In this document: in pieces, positions 17,572 through 25,011 of the stretch
Layout: every line of letters begins with the position of its first letter
Position numbering within the stretch: position 1 is the first letter of the stretch
Assembly (NCBI GenBank): GCA_005883415.1
Contig: VAWT01000158.1
Location: 1-33,117, forward strand
From: Actinomycetota bacterium
GTDB lineage: Bacteria; Actinomycetota; Thermoleophilia; Solirubrobacterales; Solirubrobacteraceae
Direction: 5' to 3'
DNA length: 33,117 nucleotides
Position numbers and translations under genes: made by a program
Notes under the pieces: generated by a model
What the model saw: only the letters and a program-made list of their open reading frames with translations
Told to the model about the DNA's origin: nothing
Database searches by the model: none

Positions 17572-18911
17572 GCGAGCTGCTGGCGATTGGGGTCTCGCAC
17601 AAGACGGCCCCGGTAGAGGTCCGTGAGCGCCTGGCGCTGACAGACCGACGGGCCGCGGAGTTCCTCCGCGAGTTGCGCGGAGCCGCCGACGTGCAGGAGG
17701 CGGTCGCGATCTCGACGTGCAACCGGACCGAGCTGTACCTGGTCGTGGGCGATCCGGTCGAGGCGGAGTCGACCGCCCTGACGATGCTCTCACGGCAAGC
17801 CGGCATCCGGCCTACGGCGCTTGCCTCCGCGATCTACGCCCATCGCAACTGCGAGGCGGCGCGACACCTGTACCGGGTAACCGCCGGACTGGAGTCGATG
17901 ATCGTGGGCGAGAACGAGATCCAGGGACAGGTCAAGCGGGCATACGACGCGGCGCTGGCCAAGGAGACCACGGGTCCGCTCACGAACCGCCTGTTCAAGG
18001 CGGCGATCGAGACCGGCAAGCGGGTGCGCACCCAGACTGCCATCGGCGAGCGTCAGCTCACCTTGCCCGCGGTGGCGGTTGCGCTCGCGCGGGAGCTGCT
18101 TGACGAATTGCGCAGCCGCGAAGTCGTGATCCTGGGCACCGGAGAGACCAGCGAGCTGACGGCCCGCGCCCTCGCCGACTCGGGCGTGCGCGCCGTGTTC
18201 GTCGCCACACGCAGGCGCGACCGGGCAATCGGGCTGGCGCGCCGCTACGGCGGCACCAGCGTCAACTTCGACGAGTTGCCGCAGGCGCTGGAGCGGGCCG
18301 ACATCGTGGTGGCGGCCACCGCGTCGCCGCACCTCCTGATCGAGGCGGCCGCGCTGGAGGAGGTCATGGCCCGCCGCGAGCAGCAGCCGATGCTCGTGAT
18401 CGACCTGGCCGTCCCGCGCGATGTCGACCCGGCGAGCACCGGGATCGCCGGCGTGTCCCTGTACGACATCGATGACCTCCAGGCGGTGATCGCGCGCAAC
18501 CGCAAGGTGCGCCAAGCGGAGGCCCGCAGGGCGGAGGGGATCATCGAGGAGGAGATCCAGCAGTTCGCCAGCTGGCTGGGATCGCTCGAGGTGCTCCCCA
18601 CGCTGGCGGCGCTGCGGTCACGGGCCAACGAGATCGCGGCCCAGGTGGTGCGGGAGAACGCGGGCAAATGGGAGTCCGCGTCGCCGCGCGATCTCGAGCG
18701 GGTCGGAGCCCTCGCCGCCGCCGTGGTCAACCGACTGCTACACGACCCGACGGTAAGGATGAAGGAGCTTCGCGACGATCGTGTCCACGCCCGGATGGCG
18801 ATCGTGCGCGAGCTGTTTGGGCTCGAGGCCGCTCGAGCGGTGCCGGAGGCGGTCGACGAGCATCCCGAGCCACTAGCCGAGGTGCGCGAGCTCCGATCGC
18901 GTCGCCGTTGA
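17568..18911 (+). CDS. hemA: Glutamyl-tRNA reductase
   Basis: GVSHKTAPVEVRERLAL, ISTCNRTELYLV, GLESMIVGENEIQGQVKRAYDAA, LGTGETSELTARAL. Confidence 0.97.
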   Translation: MSELLAIGVSHKTAPVEVRERLALTDRRAAEFLRELRGAADVQEAVAISTCNRTELYLVVGDPVEAESTALTMLSRQAGIRPTALASAIYAHRNCEAARHLYRVTAGLESMIVGENEIQGQVKRAYDAALAKETTGPLTNRLFKAAIETGKRVRTQTAIGERQLTLPAVAVALARELLDELRSREVVILGTGETSELTARALADSGVRAVFVATRRRDRAIGLARRYGGTSVNFDELPQALERADIVVAATASPHLLIEAAALEEVMARREQQPMLVIDLAVPRDVDPASTGIAGVSLYDIDDLQAVIARNRKVRQAEARRAEGIIEEEIQQFASWLGSLEVLPTLAALRSRANEIAAQVVRENAGKWESASPRDLERVGALAAAVVNRLLHDPTVRMKELRDDRVHARMAIVRELFGLEAARAVPEAVDEHPEPLAEVRELRSRRR

Positions 18912-19756
18912 TCCGGATCGGGACCCGCGGTTCGGCGCTCGCGCTCGCGCAGTCGCGGTGGGTCGCCGAGCGGATTGCGGACGACACCGCGCTGGTGACG
19001 ATCACCACCGCGGGCGATCGCGGCGCCAGCCTGGCCGACAAGTCCCAGTGGGTTGCGGAGCTGGAGCAGGCCCTGCTTCAGCAACGCATCGACCTGGCGG
19101 TCCACTCCGCCAAGGACGTGCCTGCGGAGCTGGCGGAGGGGCTGGAGCTCGTCGCCATCCCCGACCGCGCCGATCCTCGCGACGCGATCTGCGGCGCGCC
19201 GTCTCTGCAAGCCCTGCCTGCCGGGGCGCGGGTTGGGACGAGCAGCCTCCGCCGCAAGGCTCAGCTGCGGGCGGTTCGCGAGGACATCGACGTGATCGAC
19301 ATGCGCGGCAACGTCGACACCAGGCTTCGCAAGCTGGCGGCTGGCGAGTGCGACGCACTGGTGCTCGCGGTGGCGGGACTTCGGCGCCTGGGACACGAGC
19401 CCGACGGGACCTTGGATGAGCTGGTGCCCGCCGCCGGTCAGGGCGCGCTGGCATTACAGGCACGCACCTGCGACGAACATGTACGTACATGTACACGGAG
19501 TGTCCGGGATGAACAGACCACGACCTGCGTTCTCGCCGAGCGCGAGCTCACGCGGCGACTAGAAGCCTCGTGCAACAGCGCTGTTGGCGCCAATGCTCGA
19601 CCGGCCGGCACCGGACACCTCGAGCTCCGGGCTTGGGTGGGCCTCTCCGACGGATCGGCGTGGATCAGCGACCGGCTGAACGGACGGCCCGGCGGACTGG
19701 GATCCGCGGTCGCAGAGCGCATGCTGTCGGTCGGCGCGGCGGGGATGCTCAGGTGA
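18908..19756 (+). CDS. hemC: Hydroxymethylbilane synthase (porphobilinogen deaminase)
   Basis: TTG start overlapping the hemA stop; LIRIGTRGSALALAQS, DLAVHSAKDVPAEL, GTSSLRRKAQLRA, DMRGNVDTRLRKL, AGQGALALQAR; cofactor Cys in EASCNSAVGA. Confidence 0.95.
   Translation: MIRIGTRGSALALAQSRWVAERIADDTALVTITTAGDRGASLADKSQWVAELEQALLQQRIDLAVHSAKDVPAELAEGLELVAIPDRADPRDAICGAPSLQALPAGARVGTSSLRRKAQLRAVREDIDVIDMRGNVDTRLRKLAAGECDALVLAVAGLRRLGHEPDGTLDELVPAAGQGALALQARTCDEHVRTCTRSVRDEQTTTCVLAERELTRRLEASCNSAVGANARPAGTGHLELRAWVGLSDGSAWISDRLNGRPGGLGSAVAERMLSVGAAGMLR
19477..19492. repeat. 16-bp perfect palindrome ACATGTACGTACATGT inside hemC
   Basis: Sequence equals its own reverse complement; an AT-richer island in GC-rich coding sequence. 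Confidence 0.9.
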
Positions 19757-21240
19757 CGGTCTACCTCGTCGGTGCCGGACCCGGCGATCCCGTCCTGCTC
19801 ACGACCAGGGCGCTTCAGCTGATCGCTGCCGCGGACGTGATCGTGTACGACCGCCTGATCCCAGCTGAGGCCCTGGCGGGGGCGAGGGCCGGCGCCGAGC
19901 TCATCTACGCCGGCAAGCAGGGCGGCGGGGTATCGGCCGACCAGGACGAGATCGAGCGGCTGCTGGTGGATTTTGGTTCTGCCGGGGGCACTGTCGTTCG
20001 CCTGAAGGGCGGTGACCCGTTCGTGTTCGGCCGCGGCGGCGAGGAGGCCGAAGCGCTAGCCGAGGCCGGGGTCCCGTTCGAGATCGTGCCGGGCGTGACG
20101 GCTGGCGTGGCCGCTCCCGCCTACGCCGGGATACCCGTTACCCATCGGGACGCGGCCAGCGCGGTCGCGTTTGTGACCGGTCACGAGGATCCGTCGAAGC
20201 CCGAGCCCGCCGTCGATTGGGAGGCGCTGGCGGTGTTCCCCGGCACGTTGGTGGTCTACATGGGGATTCGGCGGCTGGACGCGATCACCGAAAGGCTGAT
20301 CGAGGCCGGGCGCTCGCCACGGGAGCCGGCTGCGGTGATCGAGCGTGGGACGCTGCCTGACCAGCGCGTCATCGAGGGGACGCTAGAGACGATCGCCGCC
20401 ACCGCGGCATCTGAGGGAGTCAGGGCGCCGGCGGTCGCCGTGTTCGGGCAGGTCTCGGCCTCCCGGGAACGGCTGAGATGGTTTGAGAACCGGCCGTTGG
20501 CCGGCATCCGGGTGGCCGTCACCCGAGCACGGGCCCAGGCCAGTGAGCTTGCAGCGCGGCTTCGAGCGCTTGGTGGCGCCGTTGTGGAGGTTCCGGCGAT
20601 CAGGGTCGTGCCTCTGGCGGGTCCAGCGCCTAGGCTTGCGGGCTACGACTTGATCTGTCTGACCAGCCCCAACGGGGCCCGGGTGCTCTTCGACCGTCTG
20701 CGGGATGCCGGGCTCGACGCCCGCGCACTGGCCGGCGCCAGGGTGGCGGCGATCGGGCCCGGTACAGCCGCCGCGCTCGAGCGTCACGGGATAACGGCCG
20801 ACATCGTGCCCGACCGGTTTGTCGCCGAGGGACTGATCGAAGCGCTGGCGGACGTACCAGTGAGGCGGGCCCTCATCGCGCGCGCGGCGGACGCGCGTGA
20901 CGTGCTCCCTGCGGCCCTTCGCCAGAGGGGGGCGGAGGTCGACGTCATGCCTCTCTATGAGACGGTTCCCGAACCGCTCGATCAGACCCATCTGGAGCAG
21001 GCCGAGCGCGCTGACTACGTGACCTTCACGTCCTCCTCCACGGTTCGGTTCTTCCTGTCCGCCGCCGGCGAAAGGCTCGGTTCGGGGGCGCGGCTGATCA
21101 GCATCGGTCCGGTCACGAGCGCCGCGCTCAGAGAGCGGGGGCTAGAGCCCCACGTCGAGGCAGGGAGGCACGACATCGAGGGGCTGGTTGAGGCGCTCGT
21201 GCGCGACGCGGAAGAGCGGCGAGGTGCGCTGTGGGCGTGA
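19753..21240 (+). CDS. Uroporphyrinogen-III C-methyltransferase / uroporphyrinogen-III synthase fusion (CobA-HemD)
   Basis: VYLVGAGPGDPVLLTTRALQLIAAADVIVYDRL, VRLKGGDPFVFGRGGEEAEAL, followed by the HemD domain VAVTRARAQASELAARLRALGGAVVEVPAI...YVTFTSSSTVRFF. Confidence 0.95.
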   Translation: MTVYLVGAGPGDPVLLTTRALQLIAAADVIVYDRLIPAEALAGARAGAELIYAGKQGGGVSADQDEIERLLVDFGSAGGTVVRLKGGDPFVFGRGGEEAEALAEAGVPFEIVPGVTAGVAAPAYAGIPVTHRDAASAVAFVTGHEDPSKPEPAVDWEALAVFPGTLVVYMGIRRLDAITERLIEAGRSPREPAAVIERGTLPDQRVIEGTLETIAATAASEGVRAPAVAVFGQVSASRERLRWFENRPLAGIRVAVTRARAQASELAARLRALGGAVVEVPAIRVVPLAGPAPRLAGYDLICLTSPNGARVLFDRLRDAGLDARALAGARVAAIGPGTAAALERHGITADIVPDRFVAEGLIEALADVPVRRALIARAADARDVLPAALRQRGAEVDVMPLYETVPEPLDQTHLEQAERADYVTFTSSSTVRFFLSAAGERLGSGARLISIGPVTSAALRERGLEPHVEAGRHDIEGLVEALVRDAEERRGALWA

Positions 21241-21926
21241 GCGAGGCCATCCCGACCCAGCCCGCATTTCTGTTCGACCTGGACGGGACGCTGGTGGACA
21301 GCGTCTACCAGCACGTCGTGGCCTGGCGGGAGGCGCTCGAGGCCGTCGGCATCAACCTCCCGGTCTGGAAGATTCACCGCCGGATCGGTATGAGCGGGGG
21401 ACTATTTGTCAACGCCCTGGCGCGGGAGCTCGATACGGAGCTCGACCGCGAGATCCTGGACAGGCTCCCGACGCTTCATACCGACGCCTACATCCGCCAC
21501 TTCCACAGCGTGCGACCGCTGCCGGGAGCCGTTGAGCTTCTGGAGACTCTGACCGAGCACCGTGTGCCCTGGGCAATTGCCACCAGTGGTGTCGAGCGGT
21601 CCGCCAAGCTCGCACTGGAGTTACTGGAGCTGGACCCCCAGACGCCGGTCGTGACGCGCGACCAGGTGCGCTATGCCAAGCCGGACCCCGACCTGTTCCT
21701 GACGGCCGCCGAGCGCCTCGGGGTCGGCATCCGCGAGAGCCTCGTCGTCGGCGACAGCGTGTGGGACCTGCTGGCGGCCAGGAGGGCGAGCGCCCTGGGG
21801 ATCGGCGTGCTCTCGGGGGGCTACGGCCGCGAGGAGCTCATCTACTCTGGCGCCTTCCGCGTCTACGAGGATCCCCACGACCTTCTCGCCCACATCGATG
21901 AGGTAGGAGTACGGCGTCCTCTCTGA
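21231..21926 (+). CDS. HAD-superfamily hydrolase (phosphoglycolate phosphatase-like)
   Basis: AFLFDLDGTLVDSVYQHVVAWREALE, WAIATSGVERSAKLALELLEL, KPDPDLFLTAAERLGV, VVGDSVWDLLAARRAS. Confidence 0.93.
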   Translation: MGVSEAIPTQPAFLFDLDGTLVDSVYQHVVAWREALEAVGINLPVWKIHRRIGMSGGLFVNALARELDTELDREILDRLPTLHTDAYIRHFHSVRPLPGAVELLETLTEHRVPWAIATSGVERSAKLALELLELDPQTPVVTRDQVRYAKPDPDLFLTAAERLGVGIRESLVVGDSVWDLLAARRASALGIGVLSGGYGREELIYSGAFRVYEDPHDLLAHIDEVGVRRPL

Positions 21927-21971
21927 CGCCCCTGGCACGGCGTCCTCTCCGCCCCCCGGCGGCGCCCCGCG

Positions 21972-22613
21972 CTACTCCATCAGCCCTCGCCGCATCGCCT
22001 CGGCGACGGCGGCCGCCCGGTCGTGGACCCCGAGCTTATCGAGCAGGCTCTTGACGTAGGTCTTGACCGTCGAGGAGCTGATGAACAGGCGCTCTCCGAT
22101 CTCGGGATTCGACAGCCCCTCGGCGATCAGCAAGAGCACCTGGGACTCGCGCTCCGAGAGCAGCGATACCGCTGATCGATCGCGTTCGCGCAACTCTCGC
22201 ACCAAGCCGGAGTGGACCTCGGGGGCGAGCACCGTCTCCCCGCGCGCTACTGCGACGATCGCATCACAGATCTGATCGAGCGTCGAGGCCTTCGTCAAGA
22301 AGGCGGCCGCGCCCAGCTGCACCGCGTCGTACACGAGCTCCCGCGAGCTGTCCGCAGAGAGCATCACCACGGAGGTCTCGATTCGGTCGCGCTGGATAGC
22401 GCGGACGACGTCCAGACCTTCGAGCTGCGGCAACCGCATGTCTAGGACCGCGACCCCCGGCGACAGCGACCGGATGTCGTCCAGCGCGCGCCGCCCGTCG
22501 CCGCCCATACCGACCAGCTCGAGCTCCGGCCGCGAGGACGCTGCGCGCGCGACAGCTTCCCGAAAGACCGGATGGTCATCGGCGACGTAGACCGTGATTT
22601 TCTGTCCTGCCAT
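21972..22613 (-). CDS. NarL/LuxR-family response regulator
   Basis: KITVYVADDHPVFREAVARAA, VAVLDMRLPQLEGLDVV (phospho-Asp), LSERESQVLLLIAEGLSNPEIGERLFISSSTVKTYVKSLLDKLGVHDRAAAV HTH. Confidence 0.95.
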   Translation of the reverse strand: MAGQKITVYVADDHPVFREAVARAASSRPELELVGMGGDGRRALDDIRSLSPGVAVLDMRLPQLEGLDVVRAIQRDRIETSVVMLSADSSRELVYDAVQLGAAAFLTKASTLDQICDAIVAVARGETVLAPEVHSGLVRELRERDRSAVSLLSERESQVLLLIAEGLSNPEIGERLFISSSTVKTYVKSLLDKLGVHDRAAAVAEAMRRGLME

Positions 22614-22695
22614 TCGGGGCTAGCCGAAGAGTCTAATCCTGACTCCCCCAGATGGGTAGTAAGCCCCTCCCCCGATCGGGTTAGCCCCACTACGG

Positions 22696-22737
22696 CCGGC
22701 CGGTCGGGCGACTTTGACCTTTCAACTGACCGGCCGG
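22696..22737. repeat. Inverted repeat CCGGCCGGTC ... GACCGGCCGG upstream of the response regulator
   Basis: Perfect 10-bp arms at 22696-22705 and 22728-22737 with a 22-nt loop. Confidence 0.8.
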
Positions 22738-22821
22738 GGGATGGTCAGGATGCCGCTCCTGAGGGAGAATTCCTGCCAAGTCATTTCCTGCAGGCCTGAC
22801 CGACAATGGGGGCCAGGACAG

Positions 22822-22898
22822 CGAGCAGGCGGCCGCCCGGGGCAGCGGCCGCCCCTCGACAGAACTTCGAGCAGGCGGCCGCCCGGGGCAGCGGCCGC
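22822..22898. repeat. Two direct copies of a 31-bp repeat, each with two NotI palindromes (GCGGCCGC)
   Basis: CGAGCAGGCGGCCGCCCGGGGCAGCGGCCGC at 22822-22852 and 22868-22898 (46-nt period); GCGGCCGC at 22829, 22845, 22875 and 22891. Confidence 0.92.
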
Positions 22899-23069
22899 TC
22901 TCGAGGAACAGCGACCAGCTGTTAGCGGTGGCGCTGCGAGATCCGGGGCATACCTCTCGCCGCACCACCGCGACAGCTGTCTGCGGCAACGTCAGACGGA
23001 CGGCCGGACCCCGCGGAGCCCGCCGTCAAGGCCTTGCCGCCCTCGCTGGAATCGGGTAGAACAGGACAT

Positions 23070-23417
23070 GTGCACGGGTTCGTGCTCGATGCCGACCGGC
23101 TAGCCCAGCTGCGCGTCTTCAGCGACGCCGAGCGCCACGAGATCGCGAAAGGGGCCGCGACCGCCATCACCGCTCAGCTCGACCGACTGGAGCGTGCGCT
23201 CTCAGCTTCCGACCTGGGCACGGCCGCCGATGCTGCACATCGGGCACGCAACGAGACGCTCTTGGTTGGGGCCCGTCAGCTCACAACCGCATTCGCCGAT
23301 TTCGAGCGGGCGGCTCGCGGCGGCGAGCACGAGCTGGCGCGCGAGGCCGCACAGCAGGTGAAGGCCATCTGGCCCGCGGCACAAGCCGCCATCGACCAGA
23401 TTGCAGCCGGAGGCTGA
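23070..23417 (+). CDS. Hpt-like histidine phosphotransfer protein (orphan)
   Basis: AAHRARNETLLVGARQLTTAFADFERAARGGEHELA fits the Hpt helix pattern (AH-x-x-(K/R)...GA...L...LE); about 115 aa, helical; GTG start at 23070 assumed. Confidence 0.6.
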   Translation: MHGFVLDADRLAQLRVFSDAERHEIAKGAATAITAQLDRLERALSASDLGTAADAAHRARNETLLVGARQLTTAFADFERAARGGEHELAREAAQQVKAIWPAAQAAIDQIAAGG

Positions 23418-23437
23418 TCACAGTTCGAGGCGCTTAG

Positions 23438-23466
23438 CCGTCGACGAGCTCGAGCAGCGTCGACGG
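23438..23466 (+). terminator. Stem-loop downstream of the Hpt-like gene
   Basis: Perfect arms CCGTCGAC (23438-23445) / GTCGACGG (23459-23466), 13-nt loop; no U-tract. Confidence 0.35.
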
Positions 23467-23493
23467 CGGTGATCGTAATAGCCTGGCGGCCCG

Positions 23494-24297
23494 TTGAGCG
23501 ACGCGCCGGTGATCACGTTCCTGTCCGACTACGGCCTCGCCGACGGCTTCGCCGGCGTCTGCCACGGCGTGATAGCCACCATTTGCCCGCGGGCGCGGGT
23601 GATCGACATCACGCACGGCGTGCCGCGCCACGACATCCGTGCCGGGGCGCTGATCCTCCGTACCGCGCTTCCCTACGCCCCGGTCGGTGTGCACCTGGCG
23701 GTGGTGGACCCGGACGTCGGCGCCGAACGTCGCGCGGTCGCCCTGCGGCTTACCGACGGGCGCCTACTGGTCGGCCCCGACAACGGCCTGCTGTGGCTCG
23801 CCGCCCAGGACGGGGGCGGCGTCAGCGAGGCGGTCGAGGTCGGAAGCTCCCCTTGGCGACTCGAGCCGGTTTCGGCGACCTTCCACGGCCGCGACATCTT
23901 CGCTCCGGTGGCGGCGCGGCTTGCGGCGGGCGAGGAACTGGCCGACGCGGGACCGCCGTACGACGCGGCTGGGCTGGCCCGTCTCGATCTGCCGACCTCG
24001 CGCCTCGAGGACGGGGTGCTGGTCGCGCACGCCGTGTATGTGGACAGATTCGGCAACATCCAGCTGGACGCCACTCACGACGACCTGTACAACGCCGGGC
24101 TAAGGCTCGGCCACGGGGTGCTGGTCGGCGCGCACGCCGCCCGCTACCTGCGCACGTTCGCGGACGCTCGAGCCGGTGAGCTGCTCGTCTACGAGGACTC
24201 TTCCCAGATGCTCGCGGTGGCCATAAGTCAGGGGAACGCGGCGGAGCGCCTCGTCGTCGTGGCGGGCGACGAGGTGTGGATCAGAGCGCAGCGGTGA
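23494..24297 (+). CDS. S-adenosyl-L-methionine hydrolase (adenosine-forming), DUF62 family
   Basis: ITFLSDYGLADGFAGVCHGVI, VIDITHGVPRHDIRAGALIL, VHLAVVDPDVG, LLVGPDNGLL, ATFHGRDIFAPVAA, VDRFGNIQL. Confidence 0.95.
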   Translation: MSDAPVITFLSDYGLADGFAGVCHGVIATICPRARVIDITHGVPRHDIRAGALILRTALPYAPVGVHLAVVDPDVGAERRAVALRLTDGRLLVGPDNGLLWLAAQDGGGVSEAVEVGSSPWRLEPVSATFHGRDIFAPVAARLAAGEELADAGPPYDAAGLARLDLPTSRLEDGVLVAHAVYVDRFGNIQLDATHDDLYNAGLRLGHGVLVGAHAARYLRTFADARAGELLVYEDSSQMLAVAISQGNAAERLVVVAGDEVWIRAQR

Positions 24298-24983
24298 GCG
24301 GTCTCGGAAGTCCGAGGCTGCATCTCCGCCGCACGGACTCAACCAACGAGCGCGCCCGCGAGCTGGCGGCGCTGGGAGCGCCCCATGGCACGCTCGTCAC
24401 CGCGAGCCGACAGACCGCCGGGCGCGGCCGGCAGGGACGGAGCTGGGTGGCGCCGGATGGCCGGGGGCTGCTCTGCTCGCTTCTGTTGCGCGACCCGCCC
24501 CGGCTGCTGCCGCTGGCGGCAGGCGTGGCGGTGGCCTCGGTGGTCGGCGTCCCGGCCCTCGTCAAGTGGCCAAACGATGTCTTGGTCGATGGCCGCAAGG
24601 TCGCGGGGATCCTCGTCGAGGGCCGCCCGCAGGAGCGCTGGGCAGTGGTGGGGATAGGGCTGAACGTCGCGCTGCAGCCCGAGGACTTCCCGCCGGAGCT
24701 GCGAGAGACGGCGGGCACGCTGGGCCAGGGGCCGGAAGCGATCGAACCCACGCTCGAGCGGCTGCTCGAGGCACTCGAGCATTGGATCACGGCGTCGCCG
24801 GAGGATGTGCTGGAGGCGTTCCGGACCCGGGACGCCCTGCTCGGGCGGGCCATTCGGTGGGCGGGCGGCGAGGGCCGCGCGGCGGGAGTCGACCCCGAGG
24901 GCCGGCTAATGGTGCAAACGCGTCAAGGAAGGATGACGCTGGAGGCCGGCGAGGTGCATCTGGTCCCGAGCACTGGGACATAG
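24294..24983 (+). CDS. birA: Biotin--[acetyl-CoA-carboxylase] ligase, catalytic domain only
   Basis: LRRTDSTNERARELA, TASRQTAGRGRQGRSWVAPDGRGLLCSLLL, VKWPNDVLVDGRKVAGILVEGR. Confidence 0.93.
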   Translation: MSGLGSPRLHLRRTDSTNERARELAALGAPHGTLVTASRQTAGRGRQGRSWVAPDGRGLLCSLLLRDPPRLLPLAAGVAVASVVGVPALVKWPNDVLVDGRKVAGILVEGRPQERWAVVGIGLNVALQPEDFPPELRETAGTLGQGPEAIEPTLERLLEALEHWITASPEDVLEAFRTRDALLGRAIRWAGGEGRAAGVDPEGRLMVQTRQGRMTLEAGEVHLVPSTGT

Positions 24984-25011
24984 GTCCCCATCTTGGGAAC
25001 TAATCTCCCAG
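24973..25011. terminator. Inverted repeats between convergent birA and helicase genes
   Basis: CTGGGA (24973-24978) / TCCCAG (25006-25011), with nested TGGGA...TCCCA; spans both stop codons. Terminator role inferred. Confidence 0.35.

Noticed and set aside
22822-22898. CRISPR array
   Set aside because: Only two full repeat copies with a 15-nt interval and internal palindromes; no cas genes nearby.
22714-23103. ORF of 129 aa over the repeat-bearing intergenic region
   Set aside because: Composition is typical of spurious GC-rich ORFs (Arg/Pro/Gly-rich), no domain, and it overlaps the Hpt start.
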